DNA of 64,000 bases from Aradus depressus (GCA_963662175.1 OY759216.1:53957087-54021086); one strand, 5' to 3'. Shown: positions 41,001 to 52,378, numbered from the stretch's first letter. Program-made: numbers and translations. Notes: a model not told the origin generated them from the sequence alone.

Positions 41001-43029
41001 GAATTTGAACGGCATATCTCGGCTTTTAATGTACGTTACAGGAGCGTTCTACAGCTCAACTCAAGGAAAACATAATTTTATATTTTATAATCTGTTTCTG
41101 ATAAAAAAATCACAAAAAAAAACGCTTAGCGCCAAAACACGATTTTTTAAAAATCGCTACACCTTTTAGGCTCCTTCCGGGGGGGAGCCATTTTCGTGTT
41201 TGTCCTTGTTACAACGACGTTCTTCTCTGCAAAGTATGAACAAAAGACTTATCTGGCGAACGAACAAAAATATTCTGAACGCCATAGCTCGTTTTCTAAT
41301 ACTACGAACGTATTCTGGCTCTAATGAAAAGAAACACTTTATATAATCTATTTCTGACCGGAAATAACAAATTCAAGACTGAAGCGCGAAATTACTTTGT
41401 TTTCACTATTCCCTTCTGGTGATCCGATACTTGATCTTTCTATTAACCAGAACGATTTTCGTATAAAGAATGTAAAAGAGTCTAAATAAGCGTTGGGAAG
41501 TTTCAAGCGCGATCGGACATACATATATATATATATGTAGTGGAAGTAAGAATTTGAAAGGCACCCCAAATCCTGTAATGGAGGGAGTACGTTTGATGAA
41601 AATTTGGTGATAGAAACCCGGTAAAATGTACTCCAGCTAAATCCAAGGTAATTATAATTTGTCCACAAATGAAGTCCAATTTTATTGAAATTTCACAAAA
41701 TGGCTGCTACCAAGCACGGAAAAGTGACTCCTGAAGTTGGTAAATCTTGCTCTTAATTAACTTAAGTTGAATTAACATTTATTATAAATTAAAATAAATT
41801 ATAGTTTAATTTATAATGCAATAGGTGACTCAACTACAAGAATTACGTAAAGATTGAGATAAAATTTTTTTTAATTTGGTAGAGTGTATAAAAATCTGTT
41901 TTGTTTTCATAATTTTATTTTATTGTTGATTTCAGTACCATGATTTGAGTTAATGGCTAACAGAAAGTCAAAAATGACTAAATCCTAGCCAATTGAACCA
42001 TAAATGAGGTCCTCTTCACGTTCACGTTGAAAGCCAGATCGCTTAGGTCCCTAGACGCACGCACCAGCTCATCCAGTGTTTACTATTCAACAGGCGGTTT
42101 TTGGTTACTTCATCCCAAACTATATAGAAACGATTCAAAGCAATTTGCGTAACATTTCATATTGAGCTGATTTATCAGCGAATTTCCTAATGTTCCCCTG
42201 GTATTATTTTTTATTTCATTTTATTTTTTGGTACATTAATGTAAATTGATTTTTAACTAATAAATAAAATGGTTTAAACATCTAATCAATAAATGCAATA
42301 AAAAGTCAATGGCTCTAAAAACAACTAAACTTTCGTAACTTTTAATAGAAAAACAATTGTCCGATTTTCAAAATCTTAACAAATTCCATTTTGTAACTTT
42401 CACTTCAATTATAAAATTAACTAGTTTCAGCTAATTGTGGTCTCTTCAGGTTACGAAAACTGCAACTTAACTGTTTTTAGGTTAATAAAATAAAATGGAT
42501 ATATATCATTTCAGAAAGGCGATGCTAAGATATGCTCCGACGCTATTCCATATTTTTAGTAGAGATATGGTCGGTAAGGAAGATTTTTGAAGATGTGAGA
42601 TTTGCTAAGCAAGCTGGGAGACTCGGTCCTTCAAGGACGACAAGATAAGCAGAAAGCTCAGCGCTTCCAAGGAAGGCATAAACACCATTGGAAACTTAGT
42701 TCCCTAGGTGTAAAAAAAAAAGTTGCCTCGGTGCATCCAACAGCGCCCGCCCACCCGTCATTTTAGTTCGGTGTTCGGTATGTATCTCCAGCTGACCTTC
42801 CTGGATATATAATGTGCCTTTCAGATTTCTCTACAAAATGTATTCGAAGATTTTTCGATTAGGTTATAAATATAAGAGGTATCTTGTTAAATATACTTAT
42901 ACACGCCACGAATCGTCTTAATTTTTGTCAGATTTCGGCCAAAATCTACTCAGATCTAATTAGGTTGACATTTTGTTATAACAAATTTCATAACCCCAAG
43001 AATTATTATATAAATGAAATTTCATATTT
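41001..43029. other. 2-kb stretch with no firm gene
   Basis: An ATG in strong context (AAAATGG at 41699) opens MAATKHGKVTPEVGKSCS and stops. A GTAAAT after GAAGTTG could be a donor. 41348-41668 is open on minus without splice signals. 42590-42790 is less AT-rich. No repeat family matches. Confidence 0.35.
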
Positions 43030-43405
43030 TTTTTACTCCGATTCCAAAACTAAGTGTATAAAAGTGTATGTCTGTCTGATAACTGCTGCTAGAATGAATT
43101 TATCACCATGAAATTATATACGTGTATCCAGACCCCCATGAGGACGACATCTATTGATTTCAGTCAAATCGGGGATTAGGGGGAAAGCCTTAACATGATA
43201 CAACATTCCATATGTCAATTAAAACACCCAGACGGACCACATCTATTAATTTTCCCCACAATCAGAAGGGGAAGACCAGAGGGGGTGCTCAATAATATAT
43301 AAGTCAACTATTGATTTTAGATTGGTTTTGGAGAGAGAGGAACAACGTAATTGATTAATTCGGGCTGGAGAAGTACACTGCAGGTGATTCATAGGAAACT
43401 TTAAC
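43030..43405 (+). repeat. Modular repeat, nearly complete
   Basis: Starts in TACTCCGATTCCAAAAC, then GTGTATCCAGACCCCCATGA, GGACGACATCTATTGAT, TATAAGTCAACTATTGAT and GAGAAGTACACTGCAGG. Confidence 0.85.
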
Positions 43406-44017
43406 TTAGAGACTGGAAGACCAGAACAATACTGAGTGTGTGTTAGTGAGATAAAGCGGCACAGAATGGTCTTCACTTAACAAGTAATCCTTGACATGTT
43501 TCATAGGAGGCTAATAACAGGGCGGGCTCAGCTTATCCCTCGTTTTTTTTTTTTTCATTTCTTTTTACGTTAGAAAAAAAATACTTATATAACACCAAAA
43601 ATCTACAATCAATAGAAAAATATAATAAAGGCAAATTGACTAACCATGGCTGCATATGCGAAACCTCAATATCAAACAATATTTGTTAAACATTTTAATT
43701 ATTATTACCATTATTTTTTGTATTTTTTATTAGTTGTGTATGTATCTTATTTTTATTTAGTTTATTTACATATTTTTTTAAATATATATATTTCGCACAT
43801 TGTGACCTGACGAAGAGACATAAAAACGTACTGAAAAAATCTTCAAGAAAGAATACACTATTAGAAGAGTTATAATACATATTTGTCATAATTTAATATA
43901 ACTCATTTTCTATTATTTATTTATTTATATTAATATTACTTTATTCTTTACTATTATTGTTATTACTAATCACAATTGTGAGTCTAAGATTTAATAACTG
44001 TTTATTATTATATAAGA
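43406..44017. other. AT-rich, no gene recognised
   Basis: CCTGACGAAGAGACATAAAA near 43808 vaguely recalls a hammerhead box but has no helix II. AT-rich elsewhere. Confidence 0.35.
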
Positions 44018-44352
44018 GAGAGCGCTGGTAGCTCAGTGGTATGCGTGTTTGCCTTCTGAGCTCAAGATAGTAGGTTCGAAACCCGGCCGAGGCCCTTAGT
44101 TTATTTTATCTGGGAGGTAAAATAAACATAAGCACGCCTTCGGATGGGATGTTAAGCGATGGTTCCAAGCCTGTACGATGTCAGGTCCTCGTTAAAGACG
44201 CCTGCCCTAGGTGAATAAAAATTTAGAGTAGGCAAAATTTAGGACTCCCATAGTAGAGTCGGGCTCATGTCCACCAGAGTGCCGAAAGAGCACTCTGGTA
44301 GTAGGGAATATGACCTCTTGATAAAGCCCGGGCATGAGTCACAATAACTAAC
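44018..44352 (+). mobile_element. SINE-A, full length
   Basis: A box TAGCTCAGTGG, B box GGTTCGAAACC, hairpin GTTTATTTTA / TAAAATAAAC, GAGCCTGTACG-like block (one change), and tail GCCCGGGCATGAGTCA. TATATAAGAG lies just upstream and again at about 44370, which may be its target duplication or the site of the following SINE-B. Confidence 0.94.
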
Positions 44353-44377
44353 TATATCTAATTTAGCCTATATATAA

Positions 44378-44550
44378 GAGGTAGCGTACTTGATTACTAC
44401 AAGATCGCGGGTTCGAAACCCCGTCGAGGCCCTAAGACTTTCATCTGGAAGATAAAAACCTTGAGCACACCGTCCAACGGATGGGACGTTAAGCGATGTC
44501 AGATATTCGCTTAAGACCCCTTTCTACCTTAGGTAAATAAACCTAGGATA
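44378..44550 (+). mobile_element. SINE-B, head and partial body
   Basis: AGGTAGCGTACTTGATTAC, GATCGCGGGTTCGAAACCCC, AGATAAAAACCTTGAGC, ACACCGTCCAACGGATGGG, CCTTAGGTAAATAAACC. B box intact. Tandem to the SINE-A copy, 25 bp downstream. Confidence 0.85.
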
Positions 44551-44955
44551 GCCTAGCTAGCTAATATAGCTAACAGGAAAGCGATAAGTGCAATAGATGC
44601 TTAGGTGCTGCCCTCCCGATATATCTATCCACAGATACATGTACGGAACCCTTCAATGAGTGACCTGCTCCCTTATTATTTCCCTACAAATGGAAAGTAG
44701 GGCCCCGCCGCTCTCCCACTAATCCAAGGTAACCCATTGCATAACCCACTGTCACAGGTCACCAGTTCCGTTTCGCTTATTAAACTTTATTTTCTCAGTC
44801 CTAGGAAGGGGGAGGGGGGGATCATTTTATTTTACTTCAATATTTTTAACAAGATAATTGAAAATCACCTACTTACTGCCTTTATCAACTCCAATAAACT
44901 GACCAGTAATACGTTTAAATAGGACCATTGCTTTTACTTACATAGCTATATGACG
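44551..44955. other. No gene recognised
   Basis: Unique-looking, with a G-rich GGGGGAGGGGGG patch near 44810. Confidence 0.4.
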
Positions 44956-45318
44956 TATAGGGGAAGTTATGTAATCGGTCAGAAATTCGATGTTGAGTTA
45001 TGATTCCAAAAGAGAAAAAAAAAATCGGTGTGTGAACATGATAAGTCCCGATAGAATGATGGTATCGGATATGAATTGTTTGCATTGAGAACCCCATAAA
45101 GACGACAGCAATACTTTTTAGCTGAATCGGCCAAACGGAAGGTGGATCAGAGAAGGAGGGCTTGGCTTATAATAACTATCCTAATAACCACCGATGTAAT
45201 GCACATAAAGGTGTTAAATTTAGTTTATGGAGTCAAAAAAATCGTCAACCTATAGAGTTTTAGCCAAATGGTCGATTTGTTTTGTAGAGACAATGATTCA
45301 CCGACGACTTTTTTCATA
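44956..45318 (+). repeat. Modular repeat, head to distal end
   Basis: GGGGAAGTTATGTAATCGGT, CAGAAATTCGATGTTGAG, AACCCCATAAAGACGACAGC, CCAAATGGTCGATTTG and GATTCACCGACGACTTTTTT. It lacks about 40 bp just before the distal end. Confidence 0.88.
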
Positions 45319-45354
45319 ATTGAATCGTCACTTTTGACTTTAAGGGATTATTAA

Positions 45355-45435
45355 ACATAAAATTCCAGTGAAAACTGAACATCGAATTTTTGACCAAGTA
45401 CATTAACTTCCCCTATACATACATTGTATATCTGA
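45355..45435 (-). repeat. Modular-repeat head fragment
   Basis: AAACATAAAATTCCAGTG, ACATCGAATTTTTGACC and TTAACTTCCCCTATACATAC. Opposed to the preceding plus copy. Confidence 0.75.
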
Positions 45436-45545
45436 GGTAGTAGAATGGAGGGCTGGAGTTCCACGCCCCGTACAAAGGTTAACAGCTTATTGAAACTAAT
45501 TCCTTGGAGTAACTCTGCGCTATGAATCACTTTGCAGGTTTTCAG

Positions 45546-45633
45546 ATGACGAAAGCGGCAGAAATTTGCTCGGGTCAGAGGCTACCGACTGGTCAAGGAC
45601 GCACAAGTTGCCGAGTGCCTGGGAATAGAGGCA
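45546..45633 (+). CDS. Candidate 88-nt exon, weak
   Basis: GGTTTTCAG precedes 88 nt ending at a donor (GGCA then GTAAGG). One frame reads MTKAAEICSGQRLPTGQGR and continues TSCRVPGNRG. The GC content is far above the flanks. The polypyrimidine tract is poor, so this may be chance. Confidence 0.25.
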
Positions 45634-45745
45634 GTAAGGTATTTTATATTTATTTAGTAAACATCAAATATTTTCACAAAAATTATACAAAAATTGAACA
45701 AAAAAAAAATTAATAAAAAACAAAAATAATCTTAAATGAACAAAC

Positions 45746-46160
45746 GTAGTCGGTGAATCACCGGCAGTGTACTTCCCCAGCACGAATTAATTTTCGCTCT
45801 TTCTCCAAAAACAATCGACTGGTAAGGGCTTCAGAATCCTCATACTAAATTTTTTTTTGTCGATACATTCATTGCATCGGCAGTTATTAGCGTTTTTGTG
45901 TTTAGTCTCTCCGCTAATCCCCTCTTTCCTCATGTCGATTTGGCTGAAAAACAATAGGTGTCGTCACTAGGTTATGGATTCACATATATTATTTTGTATC
46001 GATATATTCATTCTATCGGGAGTTATCGGGGTCACCGAAACACACTCAGAAAGACAGACTTTTTTTCATTTTTGGAATCAAGAGGTTGTAAAATGCAAAA
46101 TTCCAGGTAAACTCCAAATGGAATTTCAGACCGATTACATAACATATTGATGAGGAAGCA
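45746..46160 (-). repeat. Modular repeat, nearly complete
   Basis: GTCGGTGAATCACCGGCAGT, TACTTCCCCAGCACG, CATCGGCAGTTATTAGCG, GGTGTCGTCACTAGG, TATCGGGAGTTATCGG and ACCGATTACATAAC. Confidence 0.9.
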
Positions 46161-46387
46161 AAAATTTGATGATCCAACAATCAGTAGCATCATTTTTGGC
46201 CGCCCATCTGCCTAACGTTATAGATAATCTCACACCATGCGTTAGCTTACCGCACAGGAAAAGTAATCAGATTCTATTAGATCATTTAATTTAATTTAAT
46301 TAAAATTGTAATTTAAAAAAAAAAACACATTGACAACTCGTTTGAGCTGAGAGTTGAAATTGTCTGTTACAGGATTAACGCTGATGT

Positions 46388-46462
46388 TTGGACTCGAACC
46401 CAAGATGTTTGGGATCCCTATGCAAGGTCGCTATCGACACACCCAACTAGTCCTGGGCACCC
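46388..46462 (-). mobile_element. tRNA-like SINE head, third type
   Basis: Minus strand: GGACTAGTTGGGTGTGTCG, TAGCGACC, then a perfect B box GGTTCGAGTCC. The A-box region (TAGTTGGGTG) fits TRGYNNANNNG only loosely. It is not followed by the SINE-A body. It could also be a tRNA pseudogene. Confidence 0.45.
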
Positions 46463-46750
46463 ATAAAGTGTTCTATTTTATAGGTATTACTAATTAGCTC
46501 CCCCACCCAACATTTCAAAAAAATTGTAAAACAATTATACAATTAAGCATTCATTATTTAATAAAGAATGACCCCATTTTCGATTTTTTCACCAAATTAA
46601 GTATCATCGATTAATATTTTTTTTAGGGGGGTGGGAGCTAGCTTATTATCATATATTAATCAATGGAAATCGAAGATCAGATGGACAACATAGAACATCG
46701 ACGTAGAATAAATAAATAAATAAAGAATAGACCCTTATGCTTGAGGGTAT
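46463..46750. other. No gene recognised
   Basis: AT-rich with an AATA tetranucleotide run near 46705-46725. Confidence 0.35.
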
Positions 46751-46841
46751 TGAAATGTATTCAATTAACGACCCAGTAGTCGTTAATTGAATACATTTTC
46801 CAGACATGTCTGAAAAATGTATTCAATTAACGACTACTGGG
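46751..46841. repeat. Three alternately inverted copies of a 20-bp block
   Basis: AAATGTATTCAATTAACGAC occurs at about 46751 (plus), 46777 (minus) and 46815 (plus, with AA before). CAGACATGTCTG, itself a palindrome, lies between the second and third. CCAGTAGTCG / CGACTACTGG extends the pairing. Confidence 0.9.
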
Positions 46842-46858
46842 TGGGCTGGCGTGTACAC

Positions 46859-47083
46859 CTAGGGACCTGAGCATTCAATGCACTTATCCTCCTCCTTACC
46901 TGTATCTGAAGTTACCAAGAACCTAATCTCCCAATAGGTAGATGCACCCAAGAAGTGAGCTTCCGTCTTGCCTTCTTCTCCACATCTGTCACAGGTGGGA
47001 TTGTCCTTGACTCCTTTAATATGTAGTCTGTTGAACGGATCGTGTCCTTTGAGGGTTTCTGTTAGTTGCCGAAGCTCGCTCTA
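46859..47083 (-). pseudogene. LINE ORF2 C-terminal fragment (zinc-binding tail)
   Basis: Minus strand: LRQLTETLKGHDPFNRLHIK, then GVKDNPTCDRCGEEGKTEAH, then FLGASTYWEIRFL, to a stop at 46859. The layout (an L-x-x-LTE/LTGH-like helix, then C-x2-C-x8-H) is the C-terminal tail after the RNase H domain in I/Jockey-group LINEs. The usual last Cys is missing, and an in-frame TAG at 47081 separates it from upstream residues. Related codons seem to continue to about 47170. Confidence 0.65.
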
Positions 47084-47170
47084 GTTAACATTCAGAATTC
47101 CATCCTCCAATACTCTTCGACTGTCTGGCATTTGGCTTTCTCTTCAAAAGGTCTCTTTGAAACTATTGAA

Positions 47171-48003
47171 ATGCCGACAGTGGTGGTCCAGCTAGAACTG
47201 CTTCCCAAGTTAGTGTGCGCCATTGGAGTACAGCAAGCTTAGATTGTCAGCTCATTACACTCTTCCCTTTCAGGAAAGGATTCTATGTGACAAACTTCGA
47301 GTGGATGTCAGTCCTGGAGGAAGGCGTATATCGTGCATGAGCCGGGCGACCGCTAAAAGCGCCCAAGGAGGATATGGACGAAGGGGCAAGATGGCTTGGG
47401 ATCTGAGAACTCGGCCCTGACATACTTGGAGCTCGGCCTTGTCCGAATTGTCCCCCCGAACTATCTAGGTCAGTGGTGCCAATGTTAGCTCACGCAGGCC
47501 CACTCCAACCTTGTCACTGCTTTAATTGGGTCATCCCCTCCCTCAACAACCCTCCCCCCCACAGTCATATACACACGCAGCTCAATTTTCTATTGCATAT
47601 GCTAATGATACACCAAACACGTGACCCTACAAAGTTATTATTGTATAAAGTATAAGTGCCATATACTAAACTATAAATAGGCCTCCCTGATTTCCTTTAG
47701 ATTTCAGTAAATCCTTCTAAAAGTTGCGAATGGGCAACATTTTTTCATCCACCATTTTCCCCACAAGAACAAAATGTTTCCTTCTATAAGAGAGATATAA
47801 TATTTCTTGGAGCTGGGTTGATTCACGCCTTCAAATTCTTCGAACATGCAATAGTAAATTTTGAATTTAGATTCTAAGTACTAAAAAAGTAACGCGGTAC
47901 TCACAATAATTGATTTGTAAACATCTGCTTTAGTATCAAAAATTTGTTTTAGAATGCTACAATAAGAAAAATACGAATACTATGAATAATTAAACTTTCA
48001 AAT
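47171..48003. other. No firm gene; GC-richer at 47200-47460
   Basis: The plus frame 47223-47420 (MEYSKLRLSAHYTLPFQ) is not recognised; it may be another part of a decayed LINE. Downstream is AT-rich. Confidence 0.35.
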
Positions 48004-48231
48004 TTATTGTTCTTCAATTTCTTTTATACATGAAATTATAGGTTTGTGATAGCTAAAATAAGATATAGACAACTGTGATTGTAGTGTATCTAAATACCAC
48101 GAGATTACAGCGTCGATGGTAGTTTTCGAATTTGTTGTTGAAATGCTTCGATTCATATTCATTTGTAGATTAAGTTTGTCATTTAAAAACGAAATAAGCT
48201 GTTTGGTATCTCCTGAAATTGGTAAAAACAT
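48004..48231 (-). CDS. Hypothetical reading frame, possible terminal exon
   Basis: 75 codons from MFLPISGDTKQLISFLNDKL to a stop after PIISCIKEIEEQ. It is not low-complexity and matches no repeat of this window. An AG acceptor (TTACCAATTTCAG at about 48202) lies inside it, so it may be a last exon starting GDTKQLISF. The mixed helical and polar composition looks like real protein. It could be a host gene or a transposon remnant; not recognised. Confidence 0.35.
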   Translation of the reverse strand: MFLPISGDTKQLISFLNDKLNLQMNMNRSISTTNSKTTIDAVISWYLDTLQSQLSISYFSYHKPIISCIKEIEEQ

Positions 48232-48864
48232 ATTATTTGTTGTGACAATAAATATATTATTTAATGATCGATATTTTCAGCAGTTATTATTATGATTAAT
48301 AACAATATTATCCCGTCCGGGAGTGTTTTATTTCGTAGATAGAACTCCCTCCCGGGGCCATGGGTGTCGTTAATAACCAGACAACACATTGACATGGCTA
48401 ATATGCATGGTACATGAAGGCAAAAAAAAAAATAATAACATTATATAATATCATATAATAATATATTGAAATATTATAATTTTTTTAGATTTACACTGCT
48501 ATGTTATGTTATTTTCTTTCACCGCAAATTTTATTTATTGGGACAAATTTGAGCTATCGAAGCATCTTAACCTAAAAGTTTCTTACCGAAAGATTATATA
48601 TATATTGTTGATCACAACATTAAAAGTACAACATAATAAGTCAAATGCAGTCGAAATATATTACACACTTTCTTATTCCATGAACGTAGAAATGCTCAAA
48701 AACAGCTGACATCACAGATAAAGAAGTGTGTACTTCGGTGTGCACAACCGTCCGACACACTTATGCAGCACGCACATCCACGAGAACTATGATGTTTACA
48801 CATCAAAAATGTTACTTCTATTATGAAATTGAGCTTAGTATATATGAAATAAAACTATTTCTCT
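48232..48864. other. No feature recognised
   Basis: A GC-rich imperfect hairpin (CCGTCCGGGAGTG and ACTCCCTCCCGGGG) lies at about 48314-48358. The rest is AT-rich. Confidence 0.4.
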
Positions 48865-48978
48865 ACCCCTCCCTCCTCTCAAAATCATTTCATAATATTA
48901 TAAATAGTAACAGGGTGTGAGTGATCTGTAAAAGCATGGTTGGTATACGAAAGTCCTGTTACAGCTACATCACATATA
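48865..48978. mobile_element. MITE FB, internally deleted copy
   Basis: CCCCTCCCTCCTCTCAAAAT, CATTTCATAATATTATAAAT, then GTGATCTGTAAAAGCATGG, TTGGTATACGAAAGTCC and GCTACATCAC. The left end is missing. Confidence 0.8.
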
Positions 48979-49439
48979 TTTTTTTTAAATTTTACATTTT
49001 TTATAATTTTTGGTAAAGACCTTTCAACGGCAGACCTTACTAACTTGCTCTTCTTCTCGTTCACAGAGACAATAGGAGGCGGACACAAGGTGGTCGGAAA
49101 GCCGAAATGATGACAGAGGTGAGGGCGCAAGTCTTTCCCAACCCACATATGAATTATTCAGAGACCAAAATGTTGCCTTGCACAATATTTTTTTTTCTTT
49201 TTTTTTTATTGTTGCTCCCCACCTATTCGGTATACTTATCTAAGCTACTTAGTAGAAAGCACCTGGAATCAAATAAAATTTACATACGAGAGTACAGTAA
49301 TATTATCAGACGCAGACAACAAAAGAGATAACTAAGAGAGAATGTCACCGAGATCATTCCCAGTCTCATAGCTAGAAAGCTACAGAATTTATTTATATAA
49401 GTACTTATTTTTGTTATGTCAGTGTATCAAAAAAATCAT
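48979..49439. other. No gene recognised
   Basis: T-run at 49189-49208. Open frames on both strands (minus 48885-49148 overlaps the MITE; plus 49107-49331) have no support. Confidence 0.35.
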
Positions 49440-49675
49440 CGCTGTTCTTAGGATGGGATGTTCAGCGATGGACCCTAGCCTGTTCGATGTCAAGAACTCG
49501 TTTTGTTAAACTCCTAGGTGTTCCACTCCTACTCTGGGTTGGTAAAATCTAGAACCCTATAGTAGAGTCGGGCTCATTTTCACAGAGCGACGAAAGAGGG
49601 TTCAGGGAATCGGCGATGTGACCTCAAAGTTAAAGCCCGGGCATGAGTCATAATAACTGACTAATTAACTAACTG
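49440..49675 (+). mobile_element. SINE-A, headless and diverged
   Basis: TTAGGATGGGATGTTCAGCG, ATAGTAGAGTCGGGCTCAT, GAGCGACGAAAGAG and AAAGCCCGGGCATGAGTCAT. The second hairpin arm is damaged (GGTTCAGGG for GCGCTCTGG). Confidence 0.85.
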
Positions 49676-49777
49676 AAAAACTAGTTCGTGAAAAATATTG
49701 TGTACTGACTTCTACTGTGAACCATGAGCATATTGTGGAGTGTCTTGTTGCTAAAATAAGGAAGGTATGGTGTTGTG

Positions 49778-49921
49778 TTATGAATCGTGCAGTTTTATAG
49801 AAGTTATTAGCATTATAGCAGTTATGGCAAAATGCAAGCTCAAAAATTGCGAATTTTCGGACCCTTCTTCAAAGGAGATTTCTCGCTTACAAACTATTTC
49901 CTCACGCTCTTCTTCGCTATC
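49778..49921 (-). CDS. Candidate terminal exon
   Basis: Minus strand: acceptor TTATTTTCTTGTTTTAG precedes an open frame of 2 nt plus SEEEREEIVCKREISFEEGS, then ENSQFLSLHFAITAIMLITS, then IKLHDS and a stop. It has an acidic start and a hydrophobic end. The upstream open frame to 50050 is in the same phase, but the acceptor suggests it is intron. Host gene and domesticated or decayed transposon are both possible; not recognised. Confidence 0.4.
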   Translation of the reverse strand, partial: DSEEEREEIVCKREISFEEGSENSQFLSLHFAITAIMLITSIKLHDS

Positions 49922-49949
49922 TAAAACAAGAAAATAAACGTGAGAAAAC

Positions 49950-51257
49950 AGAGCCCAAGGCAATATAGTGGCCCCTTCACACGGTATGCTGCAATTACAC
50001 ATGGACGCAATGCAGAATAGAAGGACTACTTCAGTGCAGGGACACTGCATTTCTTCTTACCAGCGCATTACTGAAATCGCATCACTATTTCGTCGATATC
50101 CCTATGAAATGTTGAGTTTCACACATAGAAAATTGTTCATATTTTCAATAACTTTCGAAGGATTAAAAAGGTACCAAAATTCGAAAGTTCACCAAAAATT
50201 GTTTGACACTACAATCGAGAGGAAAAAAGCAACCGTTGCAAAGAAAATGGCTTAAATTAGAGTTATATCAACCCCGCCACGAAATTAAGTAAATAAGACC
50301 CAGAAAAAAGTGTTGTGTCCTGTTGCCAAAGCTCTCTATTCAGTTTGCCGAAAACAATGAAGGTGGCCATAATACGTCATGACAGGAGGACTATAAGCAG
50401 AAGGGGAGCCCCTGCGAAGTCTAATAGACGGCAACAAGGCCCAAACGTGGGTCATGAGTGAACTTTTCTTTTTTTTATTCACTCTCGTTAAACACACTGC
50501 AACTAAGTATCCGACATCATGCTGATAAAAGTAAATTTCATCAGATATAAAGAGAACGATGTACAACAGGAGGAAGTAATTAAATATATCTAAATAATAA
50601 CAAATACAATCCGCATCCTCCACGAATGAAAAATACCTGTTCGTTTAACTTCAACAATAGAACAACTATGTAATTACTTACACACAGTTAATAAAAAAAA
50701 AAAATTATTATAGTCACCGTAGGGGGACGCCTTGACCTCAAAACAGCCCCATAAAATCTACTTATTTGCCTATATAACTAATAGCCGTCAGCCTGCTGAC
50801 CTAAAAATTATTATAAAGGTAATAATCCATGAGCAGTCCTAAAAACGTTTAATATTTAGTAGCACTGGGGTATAATGAAAACAACTGTTAATAATTATAG
50901 TTATAGTGGTGACGTCACCGTAGACAGCCTGCCTTCCTTGGCTACATTCCTCTTAAACCAGACACTAAAGTGAAGCGTCAAAGGAGCCGAGATAAACGCG
51001 CTAGATGAAAAAAAGAAATCTGCTGATCACATGGAAAATATCTCCCCAGCACGAATTATTAGTAATAATTGAGTTTTTGTACAATGAATGAAATCCACTT
51101 CCAATAGGAATGATTTCGAAGCAATTTCCGCAAAAGGTGGTACTAGCGGACGAGGACTAAGCTGTTTCATGGTTTCGCCTTTTTATCACAAATCAATACA
51201 TATAAACAAAAACCATATAAAAAATATACATATATATATACATATATAGTAATATTT
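49950..51257. other. Unassigned; possible decayed DNA transposon
   Basis: The segment GGCCCCTTCACACGGTATG followed by TGCAATTACACATGGACG at 49970 resembles the ends of some cut-and-paste transposons; no partner end was found. The plus frame 49968-50255 (95 codons) is not recognised. 50270-51257 holds nothing recognisable. Confidence 0.3.
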
Positions 51258-51521
51258 GATGACTCTTGCTCGGGCTTTAACGCTTTTACTACAAGATCAT
51301 ATCGCCGACTACCAGAGCTCTTTTTTGGAGTCCTAAATTTTGCCTACCCTAAATGTTTATGCACATAGGATAGGTCTTTAACGAGTACCTGAGATCAGAT
51401 TGGCTCGGCACCATCCGAAGGACGGCGTGCTTAAGTTTATTTTACTTCCCAGATAAAAATGGCCTCGGCCGGGTTTTGAACCAGCGATCTTGGGGTCACG
51501 CATACCGCTGAGCTACCTATA
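51258..51521 (-). mobile_element. SINE-A, full length but indel-rich
   Basis: Tail GCTCGGGCTTTAACGC, body CTTTAACGAGTACCTGAGAT and CCGAAGGACGGCGTGC, head GGCCGGGTTTTGAACCAGCG and ATACCGCTGAGCTACC. The anticodon-arm region is shortened. Confidence 0.88.
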
Positions 51522-51989
51522 TATGTATATACTAACGTTAATTTTATTTATATGTAATAAAGAAAAGACACAATATTATAGAGTGGAATAAAAAATAAAG
51601 GTAAACTGTTTATTAGAAATAAAAAAGTAAAAGTATTTTTCCATTACAATTTCAAACAATATTACAATACTGTCAAATCTCTAGGAACAGTCTACTGTAA
51701 GCAACTTCAAAAATTGTTTACTTAATTGAAACTATTAAGGTAGTATTACAAAATATCTGTGACAATTTATTTGAAATTGCATTTCAGACAGAAGGAATAA
51801 AACATTAACAATCCTTTTAAATTGTATTAAAAAATCACCTCCAAAAAGTCATAAAGCCAAACCAATTCTCAAATTAAGAATTTTCAGGACTACGAATGGA
51901 TGTCAAGGGTAAATAATGGAATCGTTCTACTTGGGGATCTAGCACCGGCAAAGAGAGGATCTCACATGTAACTATGTACTTTATTATGG
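51522..51989. other. AT-rich, no feature recognised
   Basis: No repeats or candidate exons, apart from a very short TTTTCAG ... GTAAAT pair near 51890. Confidence 0.35.
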
Positions 51990-52140
51990 TGACATTTTTT
52001 TTTTGGACGAAACTAGACCCAAAAAGTTGTGTGAATCACTGACAATGTTTTGTTGAAAATTAATAGGTGCTTTACTCGATTTCTATATAAACACTAAATT
52101 TCATGTTGATACATTCAATAACTATTATCTTAATTTTAAT
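51990..52140 (-). repeat. Modular repeat, shortened
   Basis: GTGTGAATCACTGACAATG joins directly to TTGAAAATTAATAGGTGC, skipping the distal module. Then ATGTTGATACATTCAATAAC. Confidence 0.7.
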
Positions 52141-52378
52141 TAAATTTTAAAAAATATTTAAATAATATTATTATTTTTTTACTCATAGTTTCAAGAATTT
52201 ATTTAGTTATTTCCTTTTATATATATATAATATATACCTATTTATTTATATTATTAATTATATATTATATAAATATTTAAATATACGTTAGCAACAAGAC
52301 TTTACACCGCGACTTGAACATCACACCCATAGACACAACCATTAAACATTTATAACAACGTTTCTACACCTTACACAC

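Noticed and set aside
41699..41745. Start of a gene (ATG in strong context, MAATKHGKVTPEV)
   Set aside because: The frame stops after 18 codons, the possible donor is weak and no following exon is seen.
43800..43840. Hammerhead-like CTGACGAAGAGAC segment
   Set aside because: There is no helix II and no GAAA at the right place; the CUGANGA match alone is expected by chance.
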